From Rheum nobile (taxonomy: Eukaryota > Streptophyta > Magnoliopsida > Caryophyllales > Polygonaceae): a stretch of DNA of 64,000 nt. Within the stretch, counting starts at the first letter, position 1, and each line of letters opens with the position of its first letter. Shown here in pieces: positions 11,025-23,300 of the stretch. Below the pieces are notes generated by a model. That model did not search any database. It was not told the DNA's origin and saw only the letters and a program-made list of their open reading frames with translations. The stretch spans positions 558,001 to 622,000 of the forward strand of contig WOAB01000056.1 of assembly GCA_027886185.1 (NCBI GenBank). The letters are read 5' to 3'. Made by a program: the position numbers and the translations under genes.

Positions 11025-13973
11025 TGTAACACCCCCAAAACTTAACCCTTTTCGGAAAGGTATTACCGCCAGTGACCCCAGTATTCCTTACCGAGATCAC
11101 CCAAGGCTTTACCGTTTAAATACAAATCATGAAATACAAAGATACAAAATGATAACCTTATTCATATAAAACACGAGTCCCGGGATTACATCTCAATCCC
11201 GAATAGGACAACGCAGAGTTTAAATAAATTACAACGGAAATCTTAAACAAGGTACAACGGAAGTCTTTTAAATGAATTACAAACAAGGATTTTGACCGCA
11301 ATGGTCATCTCCCGAGAATCTCAACCTGATTAAAAGAAATTATTAAAAACGTCGGAAAACCACCGTCGACTCCATAGTCCTTCTAGTCTTCTCATCTATA
11401 CTCTATCTGATGTGCCGAATCGAACGGATGACACCAGCTCACATGCGGAGAACAAAGTTCGTGGGTTAGTCTACTTAAATAGACTAGCAAGGGTAAAAAG
11501 CAGAGTGGTTCGAGTGATCGTAACCGTTTACTATCATTGTCCCTCGAATAATAACCGAAGGGACGATACATAACCCGACACTTTCACGGAATAACAACAA
11601 GAGGTATGCATGAGAGAAGATTCTGGAAGACTTAATCTTCACAGAAATCGACTCGAAAGAAGACTCCAACGGAAATGAGTCTTTAAGGAAATATGACAAA
11701 ACTGGAATGTTAAAGAATCATACAACAATGATTTTAAAAGTTGACTGAGATGCTTCAGTTCACGACCAACCTCATCGCATACAGCGAATCCAGATCGGAA
11801 AGAGAACGTACTATGATCAAAGTCGAGATGAGCTTTCCTAGCTGCACTATTTACTTAGCTGCACTACTCGCCATGGGTTTATTAATCATGTGCACTCGGG
11901 CACATATCTTATTTAATTACAAAACACACATTACTGAAACACGTTAATGTTATTAAGAGCGACAACAAGGCTTAAATCACAGGGTGACAATTACGTCAAC
12001 CCAAATTAAAACACACACACAACACACACGCGGGACTTAACATTATTATGCCGAGTAACAACGGCGTTATTACACCGGGTGACCTTACGTTCACCCTGAT
12101 TGCACTATTACAGTGCTTACACTTTAATTATGTGATTAACTGCACTTATCTTATTAAATTACAACACACCCACACACACCCACACACTGTTGAGGCTTTT
12201 AATATTATTCCGAGAACACGGAAGTTATTATTACACCGGGTGACCTTACATTCACCCTGATTGCACTGCCACAGTGCTTACAATTTAATTTACAGGGTGA
12301 AAGTTACGTCCACCCCAATGCACTAGCTAAGTGCTTAATACACAGGACTGCAATTAAGCTCATCCAATGGCGCTTGCAAGGCGCTTAAAATACTTCAGAT
12401 CCTTACATGTGGATAAGAAGCATAGGTCATGACCCTTAAATTATTCGGAAATAATCCCGAGGAATATTATGATTTAAAGAAACGACAAATCCTTACTTGG
12501 ATTAGCGTTCCTCCGAATATTAAATTATAAAGAAACGACTAATCCTTACTTGGATTAGCGTTCCTACGAACACTCGCGTTAACTAAACAGTCTAACACAG
12601 CAATTATTCACATTAAAGCCATCCAGACAATTAACTTAAACATAGAGATAATAGAAACAGCTAATCCTTACTTGGATTAGTTTTTCTATTAGCCCACATG
12701 CTATTCTAGCATTAAGATTAATTTCACAACAATACCATCACGGTAATTATCACATATGATAGCGTTGTTCTAACAGATATATAACCTATGATAATGTCAT
12801 TATTACAGTTTCTAAAACAGTTTATAAAACCATTTCCAGATAAACACAGTAATCATTCCAAATTAATTACTCAGATAAACAGTTGATAATTAATGTAAAT
12901 ATGGAACGATGAGCAAGAGCGAACCGCCACTTGCCTTAGTCCGCAGATCTGGAACAAAGCAGAGACAACGAGATTCCGGGCTCGACACATGTATAGCTCC
13001 GACAGCACCACGACCTTTGAGTCGACCCATAAGGAAACCCTAAGTTAGATCCGACATAACTAGTACGAATCTATGGAAAGACGAAAGAACCCGAAAGAAA
13101 CGACGCCACGACAACAACCAACCAAGCCAAAGCCACGAAGGCATTCTGGGCACTGGCGGCGGTCGCTGTTCTCGGCGGCGGTCGCCGCATTCATCACGGC
13201 GGTCGCCGTGAAGAACACGGTCGACAGAGACGAGAGAAATCTCACCAAAACAAAGCGTGTTTCGACCCCTTTCCGCCTTGCTTGGTTTCTGACCTCCAAA
13301 TGCAACCAAGAGGCTTCAAAAGGGCTGCTGGAAACACCACCAAACGACACCGACGAGGGCTTCAGAAATTCCGGCGAAGGGCACAACTCCGGCGAGACGA
13401 ATTTTGGCAGAGATTTGGTGCTGGGATGGCTCAAAACCTTTCCCCCAACACCCCCTTTTATAGCCAAGCATCTGGAGTTCAAAAACAAGAGGGCCTAGAG
13501 CTAGTTCGGCGCTCGCCCGAAGTCGCGCCGGCGACCAACAGGCAAGGACCGCCGGATAACGAAGATGGCAATTACGGCGGGTGCCGTAATTTACGGCGGT
13601 CGCCGCGGCCTGGCACACCAGCTGCCTCCTCGAGCATTGGGACGGCGGGCGCCGTGACTTTACGGCGGTCGCCGTGCTTGGGTCTCACTACGGCGGTCGC
13701 CGCGACTTTACGGCGGTCGTCGTGACACCTTTTTCCCGCCCGTTCAGCTTTGGACGAACATGACATTAAGCCGGGATACAAATTATCGTACGCGAACGAC
13801 AATTAAAATCCAAGGCATGTTATCTGTATATTATTTCACTGAGAAAAATATTACAGATACAGAGCACATTACAGAATGTCTCAAGCTACCTGAATTAAAT
13901 CCGACGTACACAACGGGTACTCGGGAAAATTCCAAAAATTCCCAAAATAATCCTTATAGAATTACGGGGTACA
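11025..13973 (-). repeat. Solo LTR inserted in the mariner element, itself split by SINEs
   Basis: It begins TGTAACACC and ends GGGGTACA. The ends and several internal blocks are clearly related to the 6979-9280 LTR, but it is about 2.95 kb long. The target duplication ACACT is at 11020-11024 and again at 14591-14595; the right copy lies beyond the SINE cluster that entered at the LTR's last bases. No internal retrotransposon sequence is present, so it arose by LTR-LTR recombination. It carries its own GGCG-GK-CGCC decamers (about 13150-13720) and extra CA-rich repeats (12010-12320). Confidence 0.9.
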
Positions 13974-13975
13974 AC

Positions 13976-14585
13976 GCAATTGGTATCAAGGCGCTCTTCG
14001 GAGGCTTGATAAAGGGTGGAGAGGTCGCGTGTTCGACTCTCACCAACAACCTCCCAGCCATGGGGATTTGGTTGGGGTACATGGGCTGCGGCCCATGGAT
14101 AGAGAAATGGCTAGCCCAATAAGGTCGGAGCCCCTCTCATTCAAAGTGTACTTTTTTGTAACATCTCAGGCCAAGCTACCCCAGCCACCAAGCCGCCCAG
14201 CCACCCAACGGTGCCGGCGCCGGTACTGGTGCCGCATGGATGTCCAAGGGCCTGCAGCCCACACACCCAACCCTTCCCCCATTTAAATGGGTAGGTTGTT
14301 GCCGCGGAGGTTCGAACTCCCGACCTTTAGATACAAGGGTAAAGCCTTACCACTTATATCACCAATTGCGCTGCAGCACAATTGGTGATATAAGTGGTAA
14401 GGCTTTACCCTTGTATCTAAAGGTCGGGAGTTCGAACCTCCGCGACAACAACCTACCCATTTAAATGGGGGAAGGGTTGGGTGTATGGGATGCAGGCCCT
14501 TGGACATCCAGGCGGCACCAGTACCGGCGCCGGCACCGTTGGATGGCTGGGCGGCTTGGTGGCTGGGGTAGCTTGGCCTGAGATG
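13976..14585. mobile_element. Compound tRNA-derived SINE cluster
   Basis: The cluster is flanked by GTACAAC at 13969-13975 and 14586-14592. The first unit (13976 to about 14157, plus) has a tRNA-like start (ATTGGTATCAAGGCG) and a B-box-like GTTCGACTCTC. Two further units lie head to head (minus 14158-14373, plus 14374-14585). Each has an A-box-like TGGTGATATAAGTGGTAAGG and a B-box-like GGGAGTTCGAACCTCC, the internal RNA polymerase III promoter of tRNA-derived SINEs. They are retroposons, not tRNA genes. Confidence 0.85.
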
Positions 14586-14589
14586 GTAC
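14158..14589. repeat. 432-bp near-perfect palindrome made of two SINE copies
   Basis: The arms meet with essentially no spacer at CTGCAG (14371-14376) and remain complementary out to about 14158 and 14589, with few mismatches. The arms are two opposed copies of one SINE including its GC-rich tail. Confidence 0.92.
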
Positions 14590-14814
14590 AACACTAATTA
14601 ACCAGCCAATCAAATTACAGTATTAGAGGCACACAGATTCCCCAAAAATAACCCTGATACACATAATTTACATAGATCTATTTCCATAAATAGATCACTT
14701 TCTGCTCAAACCAGAAGAATATTCAGAGCATTTACTTTCTCCTCAAAACAGAGAATAAACACAAAAGAGAGAACAAAAACATGGAACATTCTTGCTGCAT
14801 CACTGCCTGGTGTA

Positions 14815-16387
14815 ATGTCTTCAGCTTTAAACTTAAATGAAGCTCCACTTCTAGATGATGAAGACTTGAATGATGAAGAAATGGAAGAAACAGGGTCCTA
14901 GCTTAGTGAGGCAATGGGGGACATGGGAGAAGATGAACATACTTTTGATCTTAATTTTGAACCAGGTCATCATCATCAACCAGAGACAGAGCTTCCCACA
15001 GAGACAACACAACATCATCAGGCATCACATTCCAGGCTCAGCAGTGCACAGAGAATGCATATTTTGATTTCTCTTCTCAGCAGGACTTCAAATGGAAAGC
15101 TTCCACATTGTGCAATGAAAGAAGCTGCAGAGGAGTTCAATGTTTCAGCTAGAACCATAAGTAGAATATGGAAGACATCCAAGCAACAAGAAGATGCATT
15201 ACAGTGCTACAATGTAAGTACAAAGTATCAAAACTGTGGAAGGAAGAGAATTGAAGTAGACCAGGATGCAATCACATCAATTAATATGGGGGACAGAACA
15301 TGCATTAGGGACTTTGCAAGCAAGCTAAACATTTCAAAGTGCACATGTCATAGAATGGTGAAACAGGGATTTATGAAGCCATATACAAATGCCCTCCATC
15401 CTAGACTGAGTGAATGGCATAAGAAGACAAGGTTGGATTGGATACTGAAGCTACTCATAGGGGACACAGCAGAGACAAAGACACAGTATTACCCAATGTA
15501 TGACTTTGTTCACCTAGATGAGAAGTGGTTTAATCAAACAAGGAAGACACAAAGAGTCTATCTAGCACAAGATGAGAAGGGTAAACACAGAGCTGCAAGT
15601 TCAAGTAAGTTCATCCCAAAAGTTATGTTTACTGCAGTTGTAGCAAGACCAAGGTTCAACACAGAAGGACAATGCACATTTGATGGAAAGATTGGTATCT
15701 TTCCATTCACATACCACGAATTAGGAGTATCTAGTCAAAAACAGAGACAAGGGGACAATTGTTACTAAGCTAGTACAATCAGTTAACAAGCAAGTCACAA
15801 GGAGCATGTTGATTAACCAAATCATTCCAGCAATCAAGGCAAAATGGCCACAGGATGGAGCTCACAAAATCATATTCATCCAACAAGATAATACAAAGGC
15901 TCATATAACTCAACAAGACTCAGAATGGCAGCAGATATATCAACAGGAATCATTCACTTTCATTTTAATTCAGCAGCCAGCTAATAGTCCATTTTTAAAC
16001 ATATTAGATCTATGATTCTTTAGGAGTATCCGGTCACTCATGCATAAAAAAATGCCAAAAAATATTGGTGAACTGCTACAAACAGTTCATCAAGCATTCT
16101 ATGAGTTGGATCCCTTAACCCTAAGTGATGTATGGATGACCCTACAGTATGTTATGAATGAAATGTTGAAATCCAAAGGTGGTAATGAGTATAACATGCC
16201 ACATTCTAACAATAAGAAGTTAAGGGCTCAGGGTAATCTACCAAGAGAAATCAAGGCACCAGATTGGGCTATCAAACAAGCATGGCAAATTGTTCATGGA
16301 GGTGCACAAGCAAGGACATCAAATGCACAACCACACAGTCAAGAGGCAGACACTCAAGAAGAACCAGAAGACAGTCAGTTTGATTAG
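14815..16387 (+). pseudogene. Mariner-like transposase, DD39D, inactivated
   Basis: This would cut and paste the surrounding element. From ATG 14815 an acidic N-terminus is cut by TAG at 14899-14901; the frame reopens from 14914. A helix-turn-helix-like region follows (EAAEEFNVSARTISRIW). The catalytic residues are D1 in HLDEKWF (codon 15517-15519), D2 in QQDNTKAH (15887-15889) and D3 in LDL (16007-16009). D2 to D3 leaves exactly 39 residues, the DD39D spacing of plant mariner transposases. A frameshift lies at about 15735-15770. A TGA at 16013-16015 replaces the Gly that normally follows LDL. The C-terminal part is open to 16387. It is a full-length but dead gene. Confidence 0.9.
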
Positions 16388-16660
16388 GACATTGTGTCAA
16401 AGCAAGGGGACAGTTATGTACATTACAATCTTAGGTGATAAACCCTAAGATATTTTGTGTAACTTAGCATATTAGGTGCAGTTAGGATATTTTGTAACTT
16501 AGCATGAAGCATGATCAATATATATTTTGTTATGAAGCATGATCAATATATAGTTTGCCAACACAAATAGATTTGGACTAAGCATGATCAGTACTACATA
16601 CACTTAGCTGATTATGAACTACACAAAACACTTACAAACATGAATCAGCAAATAAATGGT

Positions 16661-16965
16661 CTCAGATGTCCCCATACCCTCATTGATACAAGTCCAAACA
16701 CAATACTTTAACATACACATAAGCATCAATCAGGTTATGTGACTGTGTTCCTATGGCACATCAAGGCTAAGTGTAAATATGAAGGACTTGCATCTCAGTT
16801 TTATTTATTCATCATACAAAAGTTATCTCAGATGTCCCCATACCCTCATTGATACAAGCCCAAACACTAAACCTTAACATACACATAAGCATCAATCAGG
16901 CACATAACACTGTGTTCCTATGGAACATCAAAGCAGTGAATAATTGAAGGACTTAAATCTCAGTT
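16661..16965. repeat. Tandem ~140-bp direct repeat in the mariner 3' region
   Basis: The segment from CTCAGATGTCCCCATACCC at 16661-16801 recurs at 16827-16965 with small differences. A smaller repeat (GAAGCATGATCAATATAT) occurs just before, at about 16503-16555. Both are internal duplications of non-coding element sequence. Confidence 0.8.
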
Positions 16966-17068
16966 TTTAAGACTTCATCACTGACATATGCAGAAAACAA
17001 ACACAACAATACAGTTTTGCGTACAACCAACCAGTTATCTAAACATAGACATAAGCATGGATAAGTAC

Positions 17069-17190
17069 AGAGTTGCATTTAATGAAGCTGCAAAAGAGGG
17101 TATGTAAATTACAGATCCAAATTTTGAACCAATGGGAACAAGGATAGCCGAATTAACCAGCCAGTCAAAACACAGTATTAGAGGCACAAG
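17069..17190. repeat. Direct repeat of the mariner left subterminal region
   Basis: Sequence including GCATTTAATGAAGCTGCA, AATTTTGAACCAATGGGAA and AGTATTAGAGGCACA matches the left subterminal segment (10948-11019 joined to 14596-14632). The match spans the point where the solo LTR entered, so it independently confirms the empty site and the ACACT duplication. Confidence 0.8.
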
Positions 17191-17623
17191 GATAGCCAAA
17201 TTTTGAACTAAGCTCATAACCCTAAACCAAATTACAGATCATGATCATCATCACAGATTTCCCAACATATTTTCAATAGCAAATACCATTAACAGTGCAC
17301 ATGAAAACGACAACAATCATCATAATATCAACAATATTAATCACCATCAACATGCAGAGTTCACATGAAAACAGATCCAATCAAAATATCACAACAACCA
17401 TTCTCAGTCGACAGTAAGAGTAGTATGCAACTGTAATCACCATCACAACAAGATATAATCAACATTATATAACCAACATACAACATGCAGAGTTCAAGAT
17501 TCACCAACACCACTTCAACCAGTCAACAAGCCATCACATATTCACATGCAACAGTAAGCAACCACAAGAAACAAGGGAACTTAGCATGCAATAGGAGTAG
17601 GAACAAAGAAACTTAGCTAATCA

Positions 17624-17884
17624 TCATGGAGCAGGAGATTCATGCGAATCAGGGATCTCAATAACCTCGGGGACATCAGGGACATCTATCTCCGGCGAAT
17701 CAGGGATCTCAATAACCTCGGGGACATCTATCTCCGGCGAATCAGGGATCACAATAACCTCAGGCGATTTGAAGTTGTTCTCCACCGTCGCCTCAGATCC
17801 TTCGGGGGTGTAGGTGTGAAACCCTAAAAATTCACAACCTTCATCGCACAATGGAAACTCAGAGCATCCACTGTGAGCGGACAC
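17624..17884 (-). CDS. Small ORF with tandem VIEIPDSPEIDVP repeats (hypothetical)
   Basis: Eighty-six codons on the minus strand near the right end of the mariner element. The second half repeats the unit PEVIEIPDSPEIDVP about three times (VIVIPDSPE, VIEIPDSPE, VIEIPDSHE), mirrored as a DNA-level direct repeat of about 34-45 bp. The hydrophobic four followed by an acidic/Ser-Pro tail looks like a SUMO-interacting motif (inference). The N-terminus has several Cys but no zinc-finger pattern I recognise. It may be a second mariner gene, a captured fragment or chance; whether it is expressed is unknown. Confidence 0.4.
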   Translation of the reverse strand: MSAHSGCSEFPLCDEGCEFLGFHTYTPEGSEATVENNFKSPEVIVIPDSPEIDVPEVIEIPDSPEIDVPDVPEVIEIPDSHESPAP

Positions 17885-18548
17885 TTGGCGGGGACTACCA
17901 GAAGACTTCTAGAAGGAATCGGAAGTTGTACTCATGTTGAATCAAGAGATCCCAGGGGAGTTAGGATCGCCGGCGATCTAACAAACAAAATGGGAGAGAG
18001 AGCAGGAGAGGAGTTTTAGGGTTTCACGAGAGCACAGAGGAATAGATAATATATCCAGACGAGAGGAGCAACAAAACCAAAGCACAAGAGGACCAAAAAT
18101 GGATTTTGTCGTCGGAGCAACAAAAACCAAAGCACAAGAGGACGATCAGTGACGACGAGTGAAGGTTCCAGAAGAGAAGAAGAGAAAAGAAGAGAGGAGG
18201 AGTTTTAGGGTTGGGAGTGAGGGTGAGATGAGGAGAGGTATAGGGTTATGGAGTTTTGGGTTATGGATTTTGGGTTGGGTGTTGTTGGGTTGGATTAATT
18301 GGGTAGATTGGATTAGGTAGAATTGGGTATGTCTGATATGGAAAGTGGACAAACTTTGGGGGACACCCAATATGGAAAGTGGACAAACAAAACCGGACGG
18401 AAGGAGTATTAAATAGAGGGGTCCGTCAAGCTCGGATTTGTGTTTGGGTCTTTCGGGTTCGGTTTGAGTTCGTGTTCGAGTCCTTTTTGACCCAGTGACT
18501 TTCGGACAGAGTCAAGTTTTTTGTTCAAATCGGTTTTTGACATGTCTA

Positions 18549-19883
18549 CCTATTTTCATCTCTGTAAGTTTTCCTATATCTCCCAAATATCAAAATCTAA
18601 AAACTATTTTTTAATAAAAAATACATTTATAAGTAAAAAAAGTCTTTATAGATACTCTTGCAAAATAAAGCCTTATCTATTCTTTCTTGATCATGTACTT
18701 CGTTCTTTCTTCTCCCAACTCTCTATTTTTACTTTTAGAAGAACGATTTAAGTACGTGTAGAAAACGAAAGTAAGTGGAATTCTTGGAGAATGAAGGTAT
18801 GTCTAATTTTAAGGGTATATATAGGGATAGGAATGAAACATGTGCACTATGCAGGTTTTTATAAATAGTATGCATCTTTTTAAATGTTGAAAATTACAAA
18901 AAACGGCATCCATCAATGTTGTATGTGCAATACACAAATGCACATACGCGTTGGATGTGCAAACTACACATGCATAGACACTACGGATGTGAAAATCATA
19001 AAATCATAGACAATGTTGACATGCAAAAAAAAAAAGCACACGCATGTCATCCGATGATATGCTATTCAAATAAGCACATAAATTGTACATGAGCAAAGCC
19101 AATATGCTCATCAACCCTGTCTAAGCAAACCAACAACCCACAGTAGGTTTGGACGCGTATTGGTTAAATCGTTTTATTTTTTAATACATTCATGTAAGCT
19201 ATTTATCCCTTATTGTTCATACAACTGTTAAAAACTTATTAGGTTGGGTGAAAAATAATAGTCATTATTAACCCTAATATCGTATGGAAACTATACGTTA
19301 TAATAGACCAAACAAGAAAAGTGATGCATGCCTTTATTTATTTTCAATTACATAAATTCTAATATTACAAAAAAACTTAAAAATCGCACTTTAACCCACT
19401 CTGTAAAATTTTATGTTATTAAAGTGTCATTAAAAACAATGTCAAGCGATAGTGATAGAAACACGGTGGATGAGCTACGTAGTATATATCACATAGTATG
19501 TTTTGATATGAAAATATGAATGTCAAGTATTTATTGGTTTAATCAATTCGAATGAAGTGGTAAGAGAGCTTTAAAGATAGAATAAGTTTTGAACCAATTT
19601 TGTAATTTTTAATAAAATAAAAGTTACATACTAATTAGAAAAAACATGCATAGTATAATCCTTCTTTAAATGGATAGTTCTCATTTCAAACTTATTCCGT
19701 TGACATACCTACATGGACACCCATTAAAAATTTATCTGTAGTAAAAAAAGTTTAATTAATTATTAATTTAATTTTCTTTAAAGATTTACCGTACTCATTT
19801 CAATTTTAAAAAATAATTTAAAATAACTTTCAAGTTTAACCTCCTTTATAGGCACACGCTTCTGAATACCCATCAATTAATTA
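18549..19883. other. AT-rich intergenic DNA
   Basis: A/T-rich sequence with a cluster of short ATGCACATACG/ATGTGCAA-type repeats around 18900-19100. I see no domain-bearing reading frame. The last bases (ATTAATTA, 19876-19883) are the left target duplication of the next element. Confidence 0.6.
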
Positions 19884-19953
19884 CGGCGCAAAATCGCACA
19901 GTCGCTTTTTTTTAGCCGCGCACTTCTCCATGGGCGGCTCGACATGCCGCGGA
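19884..19953 (+). repeat. Left terminal inverted repeat of the MULE
   Basis: It starts CGGCGCAAAATCGCACAG and continues through a T run and AGCCGCGCACTTC. It matches the reverse complement of 29795-29864 with small gaps and includes the outermost 23-bp palindrome (19931-19953). Confidence 0.88.
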
Positions 19954-20273
19954 GAAAACCCGAGTTTCATGGGCGGCTTTACGAGCCGCCCATGATGGGT
20001 TTAGTTTAGGGATTTTTTTTTGAAATAAATAAAAATGTGTTTTTAAAAACCGGTTCATTGAAACCGGGGTTGTGGGCGGCACGAAATGCCGCCCAAGAAA
20101 CTGGGTCAGTGAACCGGGTTTTTTGGGGGGACAGGGTTCATAGGCGGCACTTCCTGCCGCCCAGGGTTCATGGACGGCACATGGTGCCGCCCAATGAGTA
20201 TACGTTTCACTCCCAACGGTCGATGTGGGCTGCACGTAGGGCCTCCCAGTACAGGTGTAGCCGGCTATATAAA
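19931..20273 (+). promoter_or_regulatory. Left palindrome cluster and TATA box of the MULE transposase
   Basis: Six 23-bp units (9-5-9) start at 19931, 19970, 20073, 20141, 20171 and 20226. Those at 19970 and 20073 have perfect 9-bp arms. A TATA box (TATATAAA) is at 20266-20273, 17 bp after the last unit and 65 bp before the ATG. The 5' leader carries a short GTATT repeat (20285-20310). The repeated units are probable protein-binding sites (inference). Confidence 0.75.
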
Positions 20274-20338
20274 TTAGGGATGGTGGTATTGTATTGTATT
20301 GTATTGTATCCAAATCTAGAAACTCATTTTCATAATAA

Positions 20339-23300
20339 ATGTCGTCGCCAAGCGGTTCTGGTTGGAGGGGATTGTCGGAGTCCTCTTCGAGCGCTAACAC
20401 ATCTGTAGATGATGAGGGTGATTTGCAGGCGCCAATTTCTCCCGAGTACTTCAAGGTATGTAATATTGTAATTTTTACTGTATAAAATAATTAGATCTTA
20501 AATGTACTTAGTCTTTGAAATATTAAACTGTTTTGAAATAATATTTAATTTGTTGATATTAGTTTTTAGAAATTTAATTATTAATTAGTCTCTAATGTAG
20601 TAATTTTTGTATATAAATAGGGTGATTCTAGTGATGATGGATTTATAGCTATCGACTTCTCATCCCATTTTACTACTACTGAGATATTTCCTAGTAAGGA
20701 AGGATTGAGAGATTGGGTGAAAATGGTAGGTTTTAGTCTTTTTATGGTGATCACTACTAAATCATCAAATCCTAAAAAGATTATACTTCACTGTGAGAGA
20801 TCCGGGTTACCTAGGTCCGGCAAGAAGAAGGTGGTAGTCGATGGTATAAAGGTCAGCCCGATACGAGTGAATAAAACTAGGTCAAAAAAAAAGGGTTGTC
20901 CCTTTTTGCTGCATGGTACTTTTAGGGAAGGAAATGTTATTAGAGATCCTGGGTGGACCTTATCGGTTGTTAGTGGATCCCATAACCATATGTTTTCTAC
21001 CACCTTGACCGGCCATGCATTTGCTACCCGACTTACGAAGGAGCAGCGTAGGAAAGTGATGATTGATACTGCGGCGGGTGCAAGACCCAAGGTTATTTCT
21101 ACACAGCTTAGGAATGAATATTCGAGTGCAACGAGTTCGAGGAATCAGGTGTACACTGTTAGGGCTAAGGAGAGGTTGAAATCCCTGGGCAATCTGAATG
21201 TGACACAATGGTCATTGGGATTTTTGAATGAGAAAGGCTATTTGTTGGATACTGCTACTAAGACGAGGGAAGATGGGAAGGAGGTTTTGGCGTGCTTGTT
21301 TATTTCTCATCCAGACGCTCGACATTTGTTGTGCATGTTTCCTAATGTCGTCATTATGGATTCGACCTACAAAACCAACAGGTAAACCTTAGTCTTTTTT
21401 TGTATTATGTGTAGATAATGGTATTTTCTGCGGGTTTTAATTTTTTTTTGTGTTGCATTTATAGGTACGGTATGCCTCTGTTCCAGATTGTTGGGTTTAC
21501 TTGCACCAACTACACATATTGCATTGCTCTTGTGTTCATGGAAAGGGAGACGATAAACCACTATGCATGGGCGCTGAGACGATTGAAGTGGTTGTACGGG
21601 GAGAAAAATCCCGTATGCATCATGTCTGATCGAGAGCTAGGACTGATCAAGGCTGCCAAACTGGTGTTTCCGAAGGTTCATCATCACTTGTGTCAGGTCC
21701 ATGTAGACCGTAATGTGAAGGCATATGCTAAGACGATGAAGATTGACGAGAAGAAATTCTCGGGAAGTGTTCGTCGGGTGATGAGGTCTCACACAAAGGA
21801 GGAGTACAGAGAGCGGCTTGCTCACTTTAAGGGGATATGGAGTGAAGGCTTGGTGCGATATGTGGAGCAAACTTGGTTTAATGAGCATAAGAAGAAGCTG
21901 GTTGCGGCATGGTGTGATGATGTTCTCCATTTTGCCACAAGAACATCAAACAGGTAACTTTCATACAAACATTTGCAATCAAATTGGGTTATAAAATTTA
22001 TTTAGTTAATTGTATACGAATATATTATTTTCAGGGTTGAGGGTCAGCACTCTATGCTTAAGGACATGATTGAGACATCCGTCGGAGGGTTCGACACACT
22101 TGTGCAGCACATCGACAACATGTTTGTTGATCAGCATCGGAAGATCCGATATGAGATGACCAAGAACTGCACTGTCTTTCCCATGGAGATAGTGAAAGGC
22201 CCTGAGTGGGTTAAGGTGTTCTTCAAGCGCATCCTTGAAAAGTGCTCTGAAAAATGCCTGAGGATGTTGTATGCCCAAGCTGTGTTAGCAAAGGAGGGGA
22301 AAATTGGGAACAAATGTGCTGATTTTTGGTGGAGGTCCACACTGGGGCTGCCTTGCCCACACACAATTAAGGTCTACGTGGAGACGGGTTATCCGTTAGT
22401 GCCTGAAGAGGTTGATATTTTCTGGAAGCAGATCCGATGGGAAGGGGTGGATGCTAAGGATCTTGATGTCGATGATGGTGTTTCACTGACAGCGGACAAT
22501 GTCACGGTAGATGACTTCGTTGAAGAGTACTTATGTGGGACAGTTGAGGGATTTGATTTGAAGAAGATGGCGGAAAAGTGGCGTGAGTCAAAGGACCCTA
22601 CATCGTGCGATATTCAAGACCCGCCACGTGGTGAGACCAAGAAGGGGAGGCCTAGGATGAATGCGAGAAAGACCGGTACGAAGAGGAAAATGTGTTGGGA
22701 CGAGCATGTGGATGCAAACATGAAGAAGGAGAAGCAGAAGATGAAGATGGAGGATGAGGAGCTGGGAGTGGATGAGGAGGATGAGCCTGCAGAGAAAGAG
22801 ACGACCAATGTGAAATCGTCCGTTGGATCCCCGGGATCGAAAGGATGCCCTTCTAGCGGACGACCTCACAGTGGAGTTTCAACAGCAAATGGGAGTGCCA
22901 CTAAACCTGCAAAGCCGAAATCTGCTTCAACCAAGTCCAAGTCGGGTTCAAACAAGCCGGTCAAGTATCTCGGCTTCAACTGGGGGCACGAGAATATTGA
23001 TCATTTCATGCTCGCCTACATTTCTGGAGTTCAAAATGTCAAAGGTGATGGTCATTGTGGGTTCCGTTCTCTTGTCGTTTTGCTGTGTCGCCAAGAAGAC
23101 GAGTACATTGATGTCCGGTTAGGGCTTTCGAAGCACGTCCAGGCACATGGAGCGAACTACGTAGCGATTCTTGCGAAGGAAGCGTTGACGTTGGAAGAAT
23201 TTGTTAGGAAATTGAATTATATTCCTTCACCGTGCACGGCAAACTTCTGGTGTATAATGCCTATTACTGGGTTGGCGTTTGCAACGGAACACCAAGTGGT

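Larger units (their letters stand above)
10876..18406 (+). mobile_element. Mariner-like element (Tc1/mariner), non-functional, carrying nested insertions
   Basis: The left end CTCCCTCTGTCCGGTTTG and the right end reversed CTCCTTCCGTCCGGTTTTG form terminal inverted repeats of about 28 bp. Both are flanked by the TA dinucleotide (10874-10875 and 18407-18408), the target site of this superfamily, and the CTCCCTCYGTCC start is typical of plant mariner/Stowaway ends. A plus-strand transposase pseudogene with DD39D spacing lies inside. The element is interrupted by a solo LTR, which accounts for about 3.5 kb of its length. Confidence 0.93.
10644..18548. mobile_element. Possible old hAT-like MITE, split by the mariner insertion
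   Basis: The left end reads TAGACTTGTCGACA; the right end, reversed, reads TAGACATGTCAAAA. Both halves carry the same kind of GGGTCGGGTT/GGGTCTTTCGGG-rich sequence. Possible 8-bp flanks are ACTTATTT and CCTATTTT, an imperfect match. The mariner-like element lies between the halves. The evidence is suggestive, not conclusive. Confidence 0.4.

Noticed and set aside
14390..14460. tRNA gene suggested by A-box and B-box
   Set aside because: No closed cloverleaf, and the unit continues into a SINE body with a second inverted copy.
19931..20248. Regular palindromes considered as a CRISPR-like array
   Set aside because: Spacing is irregular, there are no unique spacers of constant length, and this is a plant nuclear genome. 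They belong to a MULE.
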